Source: Rhodospirillales bacterium
GTDB lineage: Bacteria; Pseudomonadota; Alphaproteobacteria; Acetobacterales; Acetobacteraceae
Reading direction: 5' to 3'
Assembly: GCA_025362815.1 (NCBI GenBank)
Contig: JANYFG010000031.1
Span: forward strand, 1 to 64,000
DNA length: 64,000 bases
Positions within the stretch are counted from its first letter, which is position 1. The number at the start of each line of letters is the position of its first letter. The translations under genes and the position numbers were made by a program. The notes below the pieces were generated by a model, which made no database searches, was not told the origin of the DNA, and saw only the letters and a program-made list of their open reading frames with translations. Below are positions 52,408 to 61,499 of the stretch, piece after piece.

Positions 52408-53583
52408 ATGACGCAAAACCCCCGCATCGCCGCGCTGCTGGTCGGCGCCGGCACCGGCAGCCGCTTCGGCGCGCCCGTCGCCAAACAGTTCCTGCCGCTG
52501 GCCGGGCGCATGGTCATCCGCCACGCCGCCGAGGCGCTGCTGGAATTCTGCACGCTGCTGCAGCCGGTGGGCGATGCCGAGGCGACGGGTGCGGCGTTAT
52601 CGGGGCTGGATCACCTACCCATCGTGCCCGGCGGCGCCACGCGGCAAGATTCGGTGCGCGCCGGGCTGGAGGCGCTGGCGCCCCACGCGCCCGACATTGT
52701 TCTGGTGCACGACGCGGCCCGGCCCGTGATCCCCGCCGGCACCATCGCGTCGTTGCTCGAAGCCCTGCGCCGCCATCCCGGCGCCATCCCCGCCGTGCCC
52801 GTGGCCGACACGCTCAAACGCGGCGACCTCGGCGTGATCGCGGGCACCGTCTCGCGCGACTTTTTGTTTCGCGCCCAAACCCCGCAGGCCTTCCATTTCC
52901 CCACCTTGCTGGCCCTGCATCGCAGCGCCCCCGTGGGCGCGCCCGGGGGGGCCACCGACGATGCGTCCATCCTCGAAGCCGCGGGCCTGCCCGTGGCGCT
53001 GGTGGCGGGGCATGAGGACAACATCAAGCTCACCTATCCCGCCGATTTCATGCGCCTTGAAAGGATCCTCTCGCCCATGATGGAACCCCGCATCGGCACC
53101 GGCTACGACGTCCATGTTCTCGTGCCCGACCGCAAGCTCATCCTGTGCGGCATCGAGGTGCCGCACGCGCGCGGCCTGTCCGGCCATTCCGACGCCGATG
53201 TCGGCATCCACGCGCTGTGCGACGCCCTTTACGGCGCGCTGGCGGAGGGCGATATCGGCCGCCATTTCCCCCCCAGCGAAAACGCCTGGAAGGACGCCGA
53301 TTCCGCGCGCTTCCTCGCCCACGCCGCCGGCCGCGTGGCGGCGCGCGGCGGCCGCATCACCAACGTGGATATCACCCTCATCTGTGAGCAGCCCAAGATC
53401 ACTCCGCACGCGCCCGCCATGATCGCCCGCCTCGCCGCCATCATGGGCATCGACGAAGGCCGCATCTCGGTGAAGGCCACCACGTCCGAACGGCTCGGCT
53501 TCACCGGCCGCATGGAAGGTATCGCAGCCCAGGCCGTGGCGGCGCTGCTGGTGCCGGCTTCGAGCAATATCGCTTTAAGTTGA
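52408..53583 (+). CDS. ispDF: Bifunctional 2-C-methyl-D-erythritol 4-phosphate cytidylyltransferase / 2,4-cyclodiphosphate synthase
   Basis: IspD: ALLVGAGTGSRFGAPVAKQFLPLAG, HDAARP; IspF: RIGTGYDVHVL, LSGHSDADVGIHALCDALYGALAEGDIGRHFPPS. Confidence 0.96.
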   Translation: MTQNPRIAALLVGAGTGSRFGAPVAKQFLPLAGRMVIRHAAEALLEFCTLLQPVGDAEATGAALSGLDHLPIVPGGATRQDSVRAGLEALAPHAPDIVLVHDAARPVIPAGTIASLLEALRRHPGAIPAVPVADTLKRGDLGVIAGTVSRDFLFRAQTPQAFHFPTLLALHRSAPVGAPGGATDDASILEAAGLPVALVAGHEDNIKLTYPADFMRLERILSPMMEPRIGTGYDVHVLVPDRKLILCGIEVPHARGLSGHSDADVGIHALCDALYGALAEGDIGRHFPPSENAWKDADSARFLAHAAGRVAARGGRITNVDITLICEQPKITPHAPAMIARLAAIMGIDEGRISVKATTSERLGFTGRMEGIAAQAVAALLVPASSNIALS

Positions 53584-53630
53584 ATCGCGCAGCGATCAAC
53601 AAAGCGATGAAATTGCTCGAAAAGATAAGC

Positions 53631-53682
53631 CTAGAGCACATTCCGACTGATCGGAAGTGATCGGTCGGAAGTCGTGCTCTAG
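53631..53682. repeat. Palindromic intergenic element, second family
   Basis: CTAGAGCACattccgactgatcggaagtgatcggtcggaagtcGTGCTCTAG; nested inverted repeats. A degenerate relative lies at 62208-62252. Confidence 0.8.
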
Positions 53683-53754
53683 AAAACATATATGCTAGAC
53701 CAACTTATATCCGAACGGCGAGCCGCAAAGCGGCTCAGTCCGGTCCGATGTTGC

Positions 53755-53783
53755 TTAGAGCGGGTCGGCTTAAGCCGATCCCA
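53755..53783. repeat. Short palindromic element with TAGAGC head
   Basis: tTAGAGCGggtcggcttaagccgatccca; near-perfect palindrome centred on cttaag. Confidence 0.6.
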
Positions 53784-53835
53784 CTATCGCAAGCTGCCGG
53801 GTATGCCTGATCCCCGCATCATCAATACCTGCACT

Positions 53836-54471
53836 CTATAAGGCGGAAATATGATGAAAGATGGATGTTGCAAAATACTGCCCGCGGAACAAATACCCGC
53901 GTTCCACCAACAACGCGACCGCGGGATTACTTGACGCGTGAAGCAGATTCAGCGCGGAAATTTCAACCGTGATCACCTTCGGCACAAACCGGCTCCAGTC
54001 ATTGCCGGCCAACACCTGGAAATCGAGCCCCTCGCAATCGATGTTGAGATAGTCCACCGCGACACCTTGCGGCACGTGCCGATGCAACAGCTCGCCCAGG
54101 GTCTCGACCGGAACCTGCGACATCACCGGCGCACCGAATCCGGGCGTTTGTTGACGAGTCATGGCGGGATCGAACGTATTGACCGCGCCATCGGCAAAAC
54201 GAGCAAACGACAACACCCCCGGCTTGTCGCTGACGCCGCAATGCACGTTGATGTCACCGGACCGGCCAATATGGAATCGAGCGACCGCCTCATCATCGGC
54301 GTCGATGTTGAGGCCCGTCCAACCACGTTGATGCAAAAGCGCGGTGTTGGAGTAACGCCAGGGGTCATGTGCGCCACAGTCGACGTAAAAGCCCGTGGCC
54401 TGTGGCAGCAGCTGCGAGACCAGCATATCCTCGCCGAACTGAGAATAGGACACGGTGCCGGATGGGTTCAT
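53836..54471 (-). CDS. FkbM-family methyltransferase
   Basis: YSQFGEDMLVSQLLPQATGFYVDCGAHDPWRYSNTALLHQRGWTGLNIDADDEAVARF..; VDYLNIDCEGLDFQVLAGNDW. Confidence 0.9.
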   Translation of the reverse strand: MNPSGTVSYSQFGEDMLVSQLLPQATGFYVDCGAHDPWRYSNTALLHQRGWTGLNIDADDEAVARFHIGRSGDINVHCGVSDKPGVLSFARFADGAVNTFDPAMTRQQTPGFGAPVMSQVPVETLGELLHRHVPQGVAVDYLNIDCEGLDFQVLAGNDWSRFVPKVITVEISALNLLHASSNPAVALLVERGYLFRGQYFATSIFHHISAL

Positions 54472-54582
54472 CACGCATTGCTCCTTACACAAGATCACAG
54501 CCCCGCAGGACACCATGTGCAGGACAACATGTGATGAACCACGTCAAGGCATCCCTCAATCGAGGCGGTAGGTAGGCAACAC

Positions 54583-55482
54583 ATGACACGCCCGGTCTAT
54601 CTCATTCTGGTCCTGCTGTTCTGCCTGACCTGGAGTTCCGCGTTTCCCGCCGCCAAGCTCGCCATCAGCGCAGGGCCGCCGCTGCTCTATCTCGGCATCC
54701 GCTTCAGCATCGCCGCCGCAATCCTGCTGAGTTTCGCCGCCGCCACCGGCCGGCTGCGCGCCGTCGCGGGATCGCCCGTGCCCTGGCTCGCCTTGATGGC
54801 CCTCGGCGTGATCAACCAGGCAGGCTATCAGGGCCTGGCCTGGATGGGCATGCGCACCGTGTCCGGCGGGCTCGCAACCATCGTGGCCTCCCTCAACCCG
54901 GTACTGGTGGCCGTGCTGGCCGTGCCGTTCCTGGGCGAGCGCATGACATGGCGCAAATTCGCGGGCGTCTGCCTCGGCTTTCTCGGCGCCGCCTTCGTGG
55001 TGCGCAACCGCGTGTTGGTGACCGGTGAGGATCCCACCGGAATCGCGCTCATCGCCATCGGCATGGTGGCAATGACGGTGGGCACGCTGCTCTACAAGAA
55101 GATCGCCCCGAAGGTGGACCTGTTCGTGGCCGTGGGCGTGCAGCAGGTCGGCGCCGGCTTGGCCCTGCTGCTGGCCGGCGGCCTGCTGGGCGAGCGCATG
55201 ACGGAATTCACGCCCGGCCCGATGCTGTGGGGCACCATGCTGTGGTTTGTCTTCGTGATCTCCATCGGCGCCTTCCTGCTATGGTTCGCGCTGCTGCGCC
55301 AGGGCACCGCGTCGGCCGCCTCCTCGCTGCATTTCCTGATGCCGCCACTGGGTCTGCTGATGAGCTGGGCGATGCTGGGCGAGACCTTGCACCCGCTCGA
55401 TCTGCTCGGCATCGTGCCGGTGGCGCTGGGCATCCGGCTCGCCACCACCGAGCCGGCTTCCGCGCGGGCGCGACAGGCGTAG
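54583..55482 (+). CDS. EamA/DMT-family transporter
   Basis: Ten hydrophobic segments, LTWSSAFPAAKLAI, two EamA repeats; C-term ALGIRLATTEPASARARQA. Confidence 0.92.
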   Translation: MTRPVYLILVLLFCLTWSSAFPAAKLAISAGPPLLYLGIRFSIAAAILLSFAAATGRLRAVAGSPVPWLALMALGVINQAGYQGLAWMGMRTVSGGLATIVASLNPVLVAVLAVPFLGERMTWRKFAGVCLGFLGAAFVVRNRVLVTGEDPTGIALIAIGMVAMTVGTLLYKKIAPKVDLFVAVGVQQVGAGLALLLAGGLLGERMTEFTPGPMLWGTMLWFVFVISIGAFLLWFALLRQGTASAASSLHFLMPPLGLLMSWAMLGETLHPLDLLGIVPVALGIRLATTEPASARARQA

Positions 55483-55490
55483 AGCGGCTG

Positions 55491-55556
55491 ACCGGGCGAT
55501 CGCCACGGCCCCCGTCGTGAAAACGGTCAAATCGCCTCGCCCCCCGGTTTGCCAAA
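55491..55556 (+). pseudogene. Remnant (~22 codons) of an acyl-CoA dehydrogenase paralog directly after the EamA stop
   Basis: Frame reads PGDRHGPRRENGQIASPPGLPK versus PGDRHGSRLENGHVVSPPGFAD in the intact gene at 62331; ungapped over the block. Confidence 0.8.
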
Positions 55557-55599
55557 GTGGCTACGCCGGTGGACGAAGTTTTTTGCTTCTTTTGTTCAC

Positions 55600-55704
55600 T
55601 AGATCATGATGCGTTTGGGTTGCTTAACCCGAGCGCATAAACATGATCGATAAAACAACGAGTTAGAGCGTGATGATTTGTCTACTCAAAATCATCACGC
55701 TCTA
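55600..55704 (+). repeat. Bipartite double-hairpin repeat, copy 4
   Basis: tagatcatgatgcgtttgggttgcttaacccgagcgcataaacatgatcgataaaacaacgagttagagcgtgatgatttgtctactcaaaatcatcacgctcta. Confidence 0.94.
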
Positions 55705-55713
55705 ACGAAGGGC

Positions 55714-56562
55714 TTACGCTTCCTGCGTGACCGGGTTCCTGAGCAGCCCCACGCCATCGATCTCGACCTCGACCATATCGCCGGGCTTGAGCCACAGCGG
55801 CGGGGTGCGTTTGGACCCCACGCCGCCCGGGGTGCCGGTGACGATGACGTCGCCGCGCTCGAGGCGGGTGAAGGTCGAGCAGTAGGCGATCTGGGTCGGC
55901 AGGTCGAAGATCATCTGGCTGAGCAGCGCGTCCTGCACAACCTGGCCGTTGACGCGGGTCTGCAGGCGCTGGGGGCCGATTTCGCCCATCTCGTCGGGGG
56001 TGACCATCCAGGGTCCGAAGGCGCCCGTTTCGGGGAAGTTCTTGCCGGGGGTGAACTGGATGGTGTGGCGCTGGTAGTCCCGCACGCTGCCGTCGTTGTA
56101 GCAGGCGAAACCGGCGATGTGGGACATGGCGTCCGACTTGTCGATGTAGCGGCCGGGCTTGCCGATGACGATGGCGAGCTCGCCTTCATAGTCGAAGTCG
56201 GTGGAGACGCGGGGGCGGGGGAGCGGGCAGAGATGGCCGGTCTGGCTGTTGGCGAAGCGGGTGAAGATGGTCGGGTGTTCGACCTCGGAGCGACCAGTTT
56301 CCTTACGGTGGGTTTCGTAGTTGAGGCCGACGCAGAAGATCTTTTCGGGGTCGGTGATGACCGGCAGCCAAGCGATGTCGGCAAGGCTGTGGCGCGGGGC
56401 GGATTTGAGTTCGGCGGTGAAGCTGGACAGCGCCTCGGCCTTCACGGCGGCGTGCAGGGTGGGGAAGCGGTCGCCCACGACATGGCCGAGGTCGATGGCG
56501 GTGTCGCCTTCGATGACGCCCCAGGTGGTGTGACCGTGGGCTTTGAAACTGGCGAACTTCAT
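55714..56562 (-). CDS. Fumarylacetoacetate hydrolase (FAH) family protein
   Basis: MKFASFKAHGHTTWGVIEGD...; FCVGLNYETHRKETGR, DYEGELAIVIGKPGRYI, DVIVTGTPGGVGSKRTPPLWLKPGD. Confidence 0.93.
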   Translation of the reverse strand: MKFASFKAHGHTTWGVIEGDTAIDLGHVVGDRFPTLHAAVKAEALSSFTAELKSAPRHSLADIAWLPVITDPEKIFCVGLNYETHRKETGRSEVEHPTIFTRFANSQTGHLCPLPRPRVSTDFDYEGELAIVIGKPGRYIDKSDAMSHIAGFACYNDGSVRDYQRHTIQFTPGKNFPETGAFGPWMVTPDEMGEIGPQRLQTRVNGQVVQDALLSQMIFDLPTQIAYCSTFTRLERGDVIVTGTPGGVGSKRTPPLWLKPGDMVEVEIDGVGLLRNPVTQEA

Positions 56563-57860
56563 GATGCGACCTCGAGGTTTTTCGGGAGCGTTGCGGCGGC
56601 GGCGAAGCGTTTGGCGGTGCGGTCGGGGAACATGAGGGCAAAACTGGCGGCGGCGCCGATGACCAGCATGAGGGCGGCGAGGAGCATGGCGTTGGAGTAG
56701 CCGGTGGGCTTGTCGGCGAACATGTTGATGACGCGGCCGGTGGCGGCGACGGAGATAAGGCCGGCGAGCGCGTTGGCCGAGAAGATCACCACCACAAGGC
56801 GGCCGCGCTGGGCGGCGGGCGCCATGTTGCCGAGCGCCACGGGGCCGTAGATGGTGGTGAGGCTGGGGGTGGCGAAGGCCACGGCGATCAGCGCGATCTG
56901 CAGCGTGCCCGAGGTGTAGACGGCGCCGGCGAGGGCCAGGCCGGCGACGAGCAGGGCCAGGGTGGAAGCGTGGCCGAGGGTGGCGCGGTTGCTGTAGCCG
57001 TTCTTCAGCATCCACTGGCTGAGGTAGGAGCCGCCGAGCAGCAGCGGGCCCTGCAGGACGAAGACGGCCGAGACCAGCCAGCCGACATCGGCACGGGCGT
57101 AGCCGAGGCCCTGCTGGAGGTAAGGCGGTAGCCAGACCGCCGACATGCCCACCACGTAGTAGGACATGAAGGACATGATCATGATGCCGATGACGGTCGG
57201 GTCGAGCCAGAGCATGGCCTCCGGCACGCGGGGGCTGGCCATCTCTGCCGTGGTGGTGACCGGCACGGCGTAGGGGCCGTTGCGGCCGACGAGCAGCCAC
57301 AGCACCATCCAGGCGAAGCCGATGCCGCCGCAGGTGAGGAATCCGTAGCGCCAACCGTAGGTGTTGATGACGTAGCCGAGCAGCGGTCCGCCGACGAGGA
57401 AGCCGCCGCTGATGCCGAGGACGACGGCGGCACTGGGGATGGCGCGCTGTTCCTGGGGAAACCAGTCGTAGCCGTGGGCGATGGCGGTGGGCAGGCCGGG
57501 GCCTTCGCCGAGGCCGAGCAGGATGCGGCAGGCGAAGAAGACGGCGACACTTTCGGTGACGAAGATCGGGAGCTGCGAGAGGCTCCAGATCGCGGCCAGC
57601 GCGGCCAGGATCCAGCGGGTCTGCACGCGGCCCACGACGAAGAGGCCGACGAGGACGCCGGAGAGGGAGAAAAGGAAGAAGAAGCTGCTGCCGAGATCGC
57701 CGAACTCGGCCGGGGTGAGCTTGAGCTCCTTCATGATGGAGACCGCGGAGAGGCCAAAGACCAGCTTGTCGAAGAAGTTGATCATCTGGAACAGGAACAT
57801 CATCACCAGGACGGTGACGCTGCCGCTGTTGAAGAGGCGTGGGCCGGTCTGCGGGATCAT
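56559..57860 (-). CDS. MFS transporter (ACS/aromatic acid-type)
   Basis: Multiple TMs; NFFDKLVFGLSAVSIMKEL..., FACRILLGLGEGPGLPTAIAHGYDWFPQEQRA. Confidence 0.9.
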   Translation of the reverse strand: MIPQTGPRLFNSGSVTVLVMMFLFQMINFFDKLVFGLSAVSIMKELKLTPAEFGDLGSSFFFLFSLSGVLVGLFVVGRVQTRWILAALAAIWSLSQLPIFVTESVAVFFACRILLGLGEGPGLPTAIAHGYDWFPQEQRAIPSAAVVLGISGGFLVGGPLLGYVINTYGWRYGFLTCGGIGFAWMVLWLLVGRNGPYAVPVTTTAEMASPRVPEAMLWLDPTVIGIMIMSFMSYYVVGMSAVWLPPYLQQGLGYARADVGWLVSAVFVLQGPLLLGGSYLSQWMLKNGYSNRATLGHASTLALLVAGLALAGAVYTSGTLQIALIAVAFATPSLTTIYGPVALGNMAPAAQRGRLVVVIFSANALAGLISVAATGRVINMFADKPTGYSNAMLLAALMLVIGAAASFALMFPDRTAKRFAAAATLPKNLEVAS

Positions 57861-57903
57861 TTCCTGAGCTCCGTTTCTTGGTTTTGGTGTTGGTCGTCGT
57901 TCG

Positions 57904-59421
57904 TCAAGTTGGGGCGTGGGCGTGGAGGTGGCCGAAGCAGGCGTCGAGGAGGGTGGCGATTTCGGCCGGACCGGTGGCCACGCCGTAGACGTAGTGGTCC
58001 GGGCGGACGAGGGCGGCAGTGCAGCCGTGCCGGTCGAACCAGGCGGCGAGCACGCCGTCTTGCTCCGGATGGTCGCCGTTCGGCCCGATGGCGACGCTGA
58101 CGACCGCGGGCGGCAGGAGGATCGTGGGCCACGGGGTGCGGCCGTCCAGCACGAGGCGCCAGCCGGTGCCGACCCGGTCGTCCATGCGGATGGGGCCGGT
58201 GGGTTGGGTCAGCCAGGGCTGGGGGAACAGGGTGCCGCGCGCCTGATGGACGCCTGGTGCCAGAAAACCGGTTTCGAGCGGGGGGACGATTTCCTGGCGG
58301 GTGACGTGAGGGGCCTTGCCGCCGCCCTGGGCTATGAGCGCCTCGTCGCGCAGGCGGGCGCGTTCGGGGTCGCGTTCGCAGATGGCGTGGCCGATCGCCT
58401 TGATGCGGGACGTAAGCGTGCGGACGTGGCGGCCGCGTTCCTCTGCGTAACTGTCGAGCAGGGTGGTGTCGCCGGCCAGCGCCGCCTGGAGCTTCCAGAC
58501 GAGGTTGGCGACGTCGCGGATGCCCTGGCACATGCCCTGGCCGATGAAGGGGGGCTGCTGGTGGGCGGCGTCTCCGGCGATGAAGACGCGGTCGGCGCGC
58601 CATTCGGAGGCGACCAGGGCGTGGAAGCGGTAGGAATTGGCGCGCCAAAGTTTGCCGTCTGCGGGCGTGATCCAGCGGGCGAGGAGGGCCCAGACCGAGG
58701 CTTCCTGCTCCATCAGGCCCGGGTCTTCGCCGGGCAGCAGCATGATCTCCCAGCGGCGGTGCAGGCCGGGGCCGATGATGAAGGTGGCGGGGCGGGCGGG
58801 TTCGCAGAACTGGGCGGCGGTCTTGGGCAGTTTGCAGGCGCCGGCTTCGTTGACCATGACGTCGATGACGAGCCAGGGCTCGTCGAACACCAGGTCCTCG
58901 TAGGCGAGGCCCACGGCCTGGCGGACGCGGCTCGAGGCGCCGTCGCAGCCGATGGCGTAGCGGGCGGTGACGGTGGTGGCGTCGTCGAGGGTGATGGCGA
59001 CGTGATCGTTGGTCTGGGTGAGGCTTTCGAAGGCGGTGCCGAGGCGGATCTCGACGCTGGGGAAGCTTGCGGCGTGGGCGCGCAAGGCGGCTTCCACCGG
59101 GGGCTGGGTGAAGACCATCGAGGGGATATGCGCCTGCGGGTAGGGCTCCGGCACCATGTCGACGCGGCGGATGAGCTGGCCCTCGGCGCCGAAATGCTGG
59201 GAGGCGGTGAAGGGCGCGGTGTAGGGCAGCACCGCTTCGGCGACGCCGAGATTTTGGAACAGGCGCAGGATCTCGTGGTCGATGGCGATGGCGCGGGGCT
59301 TTTCGTAGACGGTGCGGGTTTTCTCCACGACCAGCGTGCGGATGCCGGCCTGGCCGAGCAGGCAGGCGGCGACGGCGCCGGCGGGGCCGAAGCCGACGAC
59401 GATGACGTTGTAATCGGTCAT
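57904..59421 (-). CDS. FAD-dependent aromatic monooxygenase (MhpA-like)
   Basis: MTDYNVIVVGFGPAGAVAACLLGQAGIRTLVVEK; GCDGASSRVRQ; VFIAGDAAHQQPPFIGQGMCQGIRDVANLVWKL. Confidence 0.92.
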   Translation of the reverse strand: MTDYNVIVVGFGPAGAVAACLLGQAGIRTLVVEKTRTVYEKPRAIAIDHEILRLFQNLGVAEAVLPYTAPFTASQHFGAEGQLIRRVDMVPEPYPQAHIPSMVFTQPPVEAALRAHAASFPSVEIRLGTAFESLTQTNDHVAITLDDATTVTARYAIGCDGASSRVRQAVGLAYEDLVFDEPWLVIDVMVNEAGACKLPKTAAQFCEPARPATFIIGPGLHRRWEIMLLPGEDPGLMEQEASVWALLARWITPADGKLWRANSYRFHALVASEWRADRVFIAGDAAHQQPPFIGQGMCQGIRDVANLVWKLQAALAGDTTLLDSYAEERGRHVRTLTSRIKAIGHAICERDPERARLRDEALIAQGGGKAPHVTRQEIVPPLETGFLAPGVHQARGTLFPQPWLTQPTGPIRMDDRVGTGWRLVLDGRTPWPTILLPPAVVSVAIGPNGDHPEQDGVLAAWFDRHGCTAALVRPDHYVYGVATGPAEIATLLDACFGHLHAHAPT

Positions 59422-60323
59422 GCGGTGACCTCTGCGAGGGGGATGGCGAGCTGGGCGTGCTTGCAGGCTTCGCTTTTGGGGGGCGCGATGCCCCAGTGGT
59501 CGGTGCGGCCGGGCGGCCAGGTCCAGTCGCCGGGGCCTCCGATGCGGTAGGCGTCGTCCACCTGCAGCACTTCGGCGGTGTATTCGACGACGATGCCGAA
59601 CGGGTCGATGAAATAGGCGAAGACGTTGTCGCCGGGGCCGTGGCGGCCGACGCCCCAGGCGATGGGCGTGCCGTGGTCGATCAGGCGGCCGGCGCCGCGC
59701 ATGACGGCTTCGAGGCTGGGCATCATGAAGGCCACGTGGTTGAGGCCGCACGTGGCCGCCGCGTCGGCGATGACGACGACGTGGTGGTCAGAATTGCAGC
59801 GGACGAAGGCCATGAGCTTCGAACGGTCGGTGAGGCGGAAGCCGAGCACGTCGAACAGGAAGGCGACGGTGGCGGCGGTGTCCGTGCTGTTGATGTTGAC
59901 GTGGGAGAGATGGGTGGCGCGGTCCGCCGTGGGTGCGTCGGGGGTGCGGGGCGTGTCGTTCTGGACGACGCGCAGGGTGCGGCCCTGGTTGTCCAGAAAG
60001 GTGATGCCGGTGCCGCCGCCGGGCCAGTCGACCGCCTGCGGGGGATGGATGACGCGGCCGCCGGCGGCGAGCGCGCGGGCGCCCAGGGCCGCGAGGTCGG
60101 CGTCAGGGGTGGCGCGGAAGGTGATGGCGCGCAGGGCGGCGGTTTCGGCCTGGTGCAGGACGAGCACGTGATGGTCGGCGCCGGTGGCATGAAGATACAG
60201 CGCGTTCGGGCGGCGCTCCGCCACGGCCAGGCCCCAGACGGTGGTGTAGAACGTCTCGGCCGCGGCGAGGTCGGGGACATCGAGATCGACGCTGCGAAGT
60301 GCTGTGACGGGGAAATCAGACAT
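59418..60323 (-). CDS. Two-domain VOC extradiol dioxygenase-like protein
   Basis: LRSVDLDVPDLAAAETFYTTVWGL; HLSHVNINSTDTAATVAFLFDVLGFRLTD; LNHVAFMMPSLEAVMRGAGRL; YFIDPFGIVVEYTAEV. Confidence 0.88.
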   Translation of the reverse strand: MSDFPVTALRSVDLDVPDLAAAETFYTTVWGLAVAERRPNALYLHATGADHHVLVLHQAETAALRAITFRATPDADLAALGARALAAGGRVIHPPQAVDWPGGGTGITFLDNQGRTLRVVQNDTPRTPDAPTADRATHLSHVNINSTDTAATVAFLFDVLGFRLTDRSKLMAFVRCNSDHHVVVIADAAATCGLNHVAFMMPSLEAVMRGAGRLIDHGTPIAWGVGRHGPGDNVFAYFIDPFGIVVEYTAEVLQVDDAYRIGGPGDWTWPPGRTDHWGIAPPKSEACKHAQLAIPLAEVTA

Positions 60324-61359
60324 GATCGGCTGCGTCCTTCAGGCCGAGGAAGCGGCGGGCGTTTTCGTGGAGCAGACGGGCCTGGACGGCGGCGTCGGCG
60401 ATGGCGGCCTCGATTCGGGCGACCGGGGTGTGGTCGTGGAAGTTGAACGGGTAGTCGGTGCCGATCATGAGCTGGGTGTCGCCGAAGAGGGCGATGAGGT
60501 GGCGGAGCGTGGGGGCGTCGAAGACCAAGGCGTCGAAATAGAGGCGGCGGGCCTGTTCGGCGGGCGACGCGTGGATAGCCGATTCCAAGGCCGGGAAAAC
60601 GTGGCGGGCCTGTTCGAGGCGGGGCAGGATGGAGGCCAGCGTGCCGCCGCCGTGGCTGAAGGCGATGCGGAGCGCGGGGTGGCGTTCGAGGAGGTTGCCG
60701 GTGATGACCGAGGCGGCGGCAAGGCCGATATCGGTGGGGTAGCCGATCGCCTGCTGCAGGGGGGCTGGGCCGATCACGCGCTCCATGCCGGCGGGGCGGA
60801 CGGCGTGGACGAAGACGGCCGCACCCAGGCGTTCGCACTCGGCGAAGAACGGGTGGAACTCGGGCGCGCCGATCGGGCGGCCGAGGACGTTGCTGCCGAT
60901 CTCGACGCCGGCGAAGCCGAGGGTGGTGACGACGCGGTGAAGCTCAGCGATGGCCTGGTCGATGTCCTGCAGGGGGACGGCGCCGAGGCCGGTGATACGG
61001 CCGGCGGAGGCGTGTGCCATCTCGGCGATCTGGTCGTTGATATAGGCGATGAGCTGGCTCGCCGGGGCGATGGGCAGCCAGTAGGAGAACAGCTCCGGCA
61101 TGGGGGAGACGGCCTGGAGGTGGAGGCCCATCTCGTCCATGTCCGTCACGCGTTTGGCGGTGTCCCAGCAGCGGTCGGAGACGGTGCGGTAGTTTTTGCC
61201 GTCGATCATGACGTGGCGGTGGCAGGCCTGGGCGGGCGCCATGGAGGGCCAGCCGGGGAGGTTGGGCTGGGGCAGGTACGCGGGGAAGTTCTCGGGGATG
61301 ACGTGCGCGTGCATGTCTATCCCGCAACGGCATTTTGGCTGGAGCATGCGACGTTTCAC
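60316..61359 (-). CDS. Amidohydrolase family protein (ACMSD/gamma-resorcylate decarboxylase-like)
   Basis: CGIDMHAHVIPENFPAYLPQ (HxH), LGAVPLQDIDQAIAELHRVVTTLGFAGVEIGSNVLGRP, FSHGGGTLASILPRLEQ, MIGTDYPFNF. Confidence 0.88.
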   Translation of the reverse strand: MKRRMLQPKCRCGIDMHAHVIPENFPAYLPQPNLPGWPSMAPAQACHRHVMIDGKNYRTVSDRCWDTAKRVTDMDEMGLHLQAVSPMPELFSYWLPIAPASQLIAYINDQIAEMAHASAGRITGLGAVPLQDIDQAIAELHRVVTTLGFAGVEIGSNVLGRPIGAPEFHPFFAECERLGAAVFVHAVRPAGMERVIGPAPLQQAIGYPTDIGLAAASVITGNLLERHPALRIAFSHGGGTLASILPRLEQARHVFPALESAIHASPAEQARRLYFDALVFDAPTLRHLIALFGDTQLMIGTDYPFNFHDHTPVARIEAAIADAAVQARLLHENARRFLGLKDAADHV

Positions 61360-61400
61360 CCGCGGCGTTTCTTGGGCGTCGTTTCGGACGCGTTGGGGTA

Positions 61401-61417
61401 GGAATTATATAAATTCC
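61401..61417. promoter_or_regulatory. AT-rich perfect inverted repeat in a divergent promoter region (candidate GntR operator)
   Basis: GGAATT-ATATA-AATTCC between the divergent amidohydrolase and GntR genes. Confidence 0.5.
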
Positions 61418-61499
61418 GGGCGCGCTGCAATGTTCTTTATGAAATTTGCGTTGCCGGCTGGGGCTGCCGTTCGGCGGGTCGGGGTGTATGGTTGCGGTC

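Noticed and set aside
53720-53736. GAGCCGC-aaa-GCGGCTC as a rho-independent terminator
   Set aside because: No T-tract follows on either strand, so only a hairpin is claimed.
57904-59751. 615-aa extended start for the FAD monooxygenase, and 55714-57354 extended start for FAH
   Set aside because: The N-terminal extensions overlap neighbouring genes out of frame; natural starts (MTDYNVIVVG at 59421, MKFASFKAHG at 56562) fit the families.
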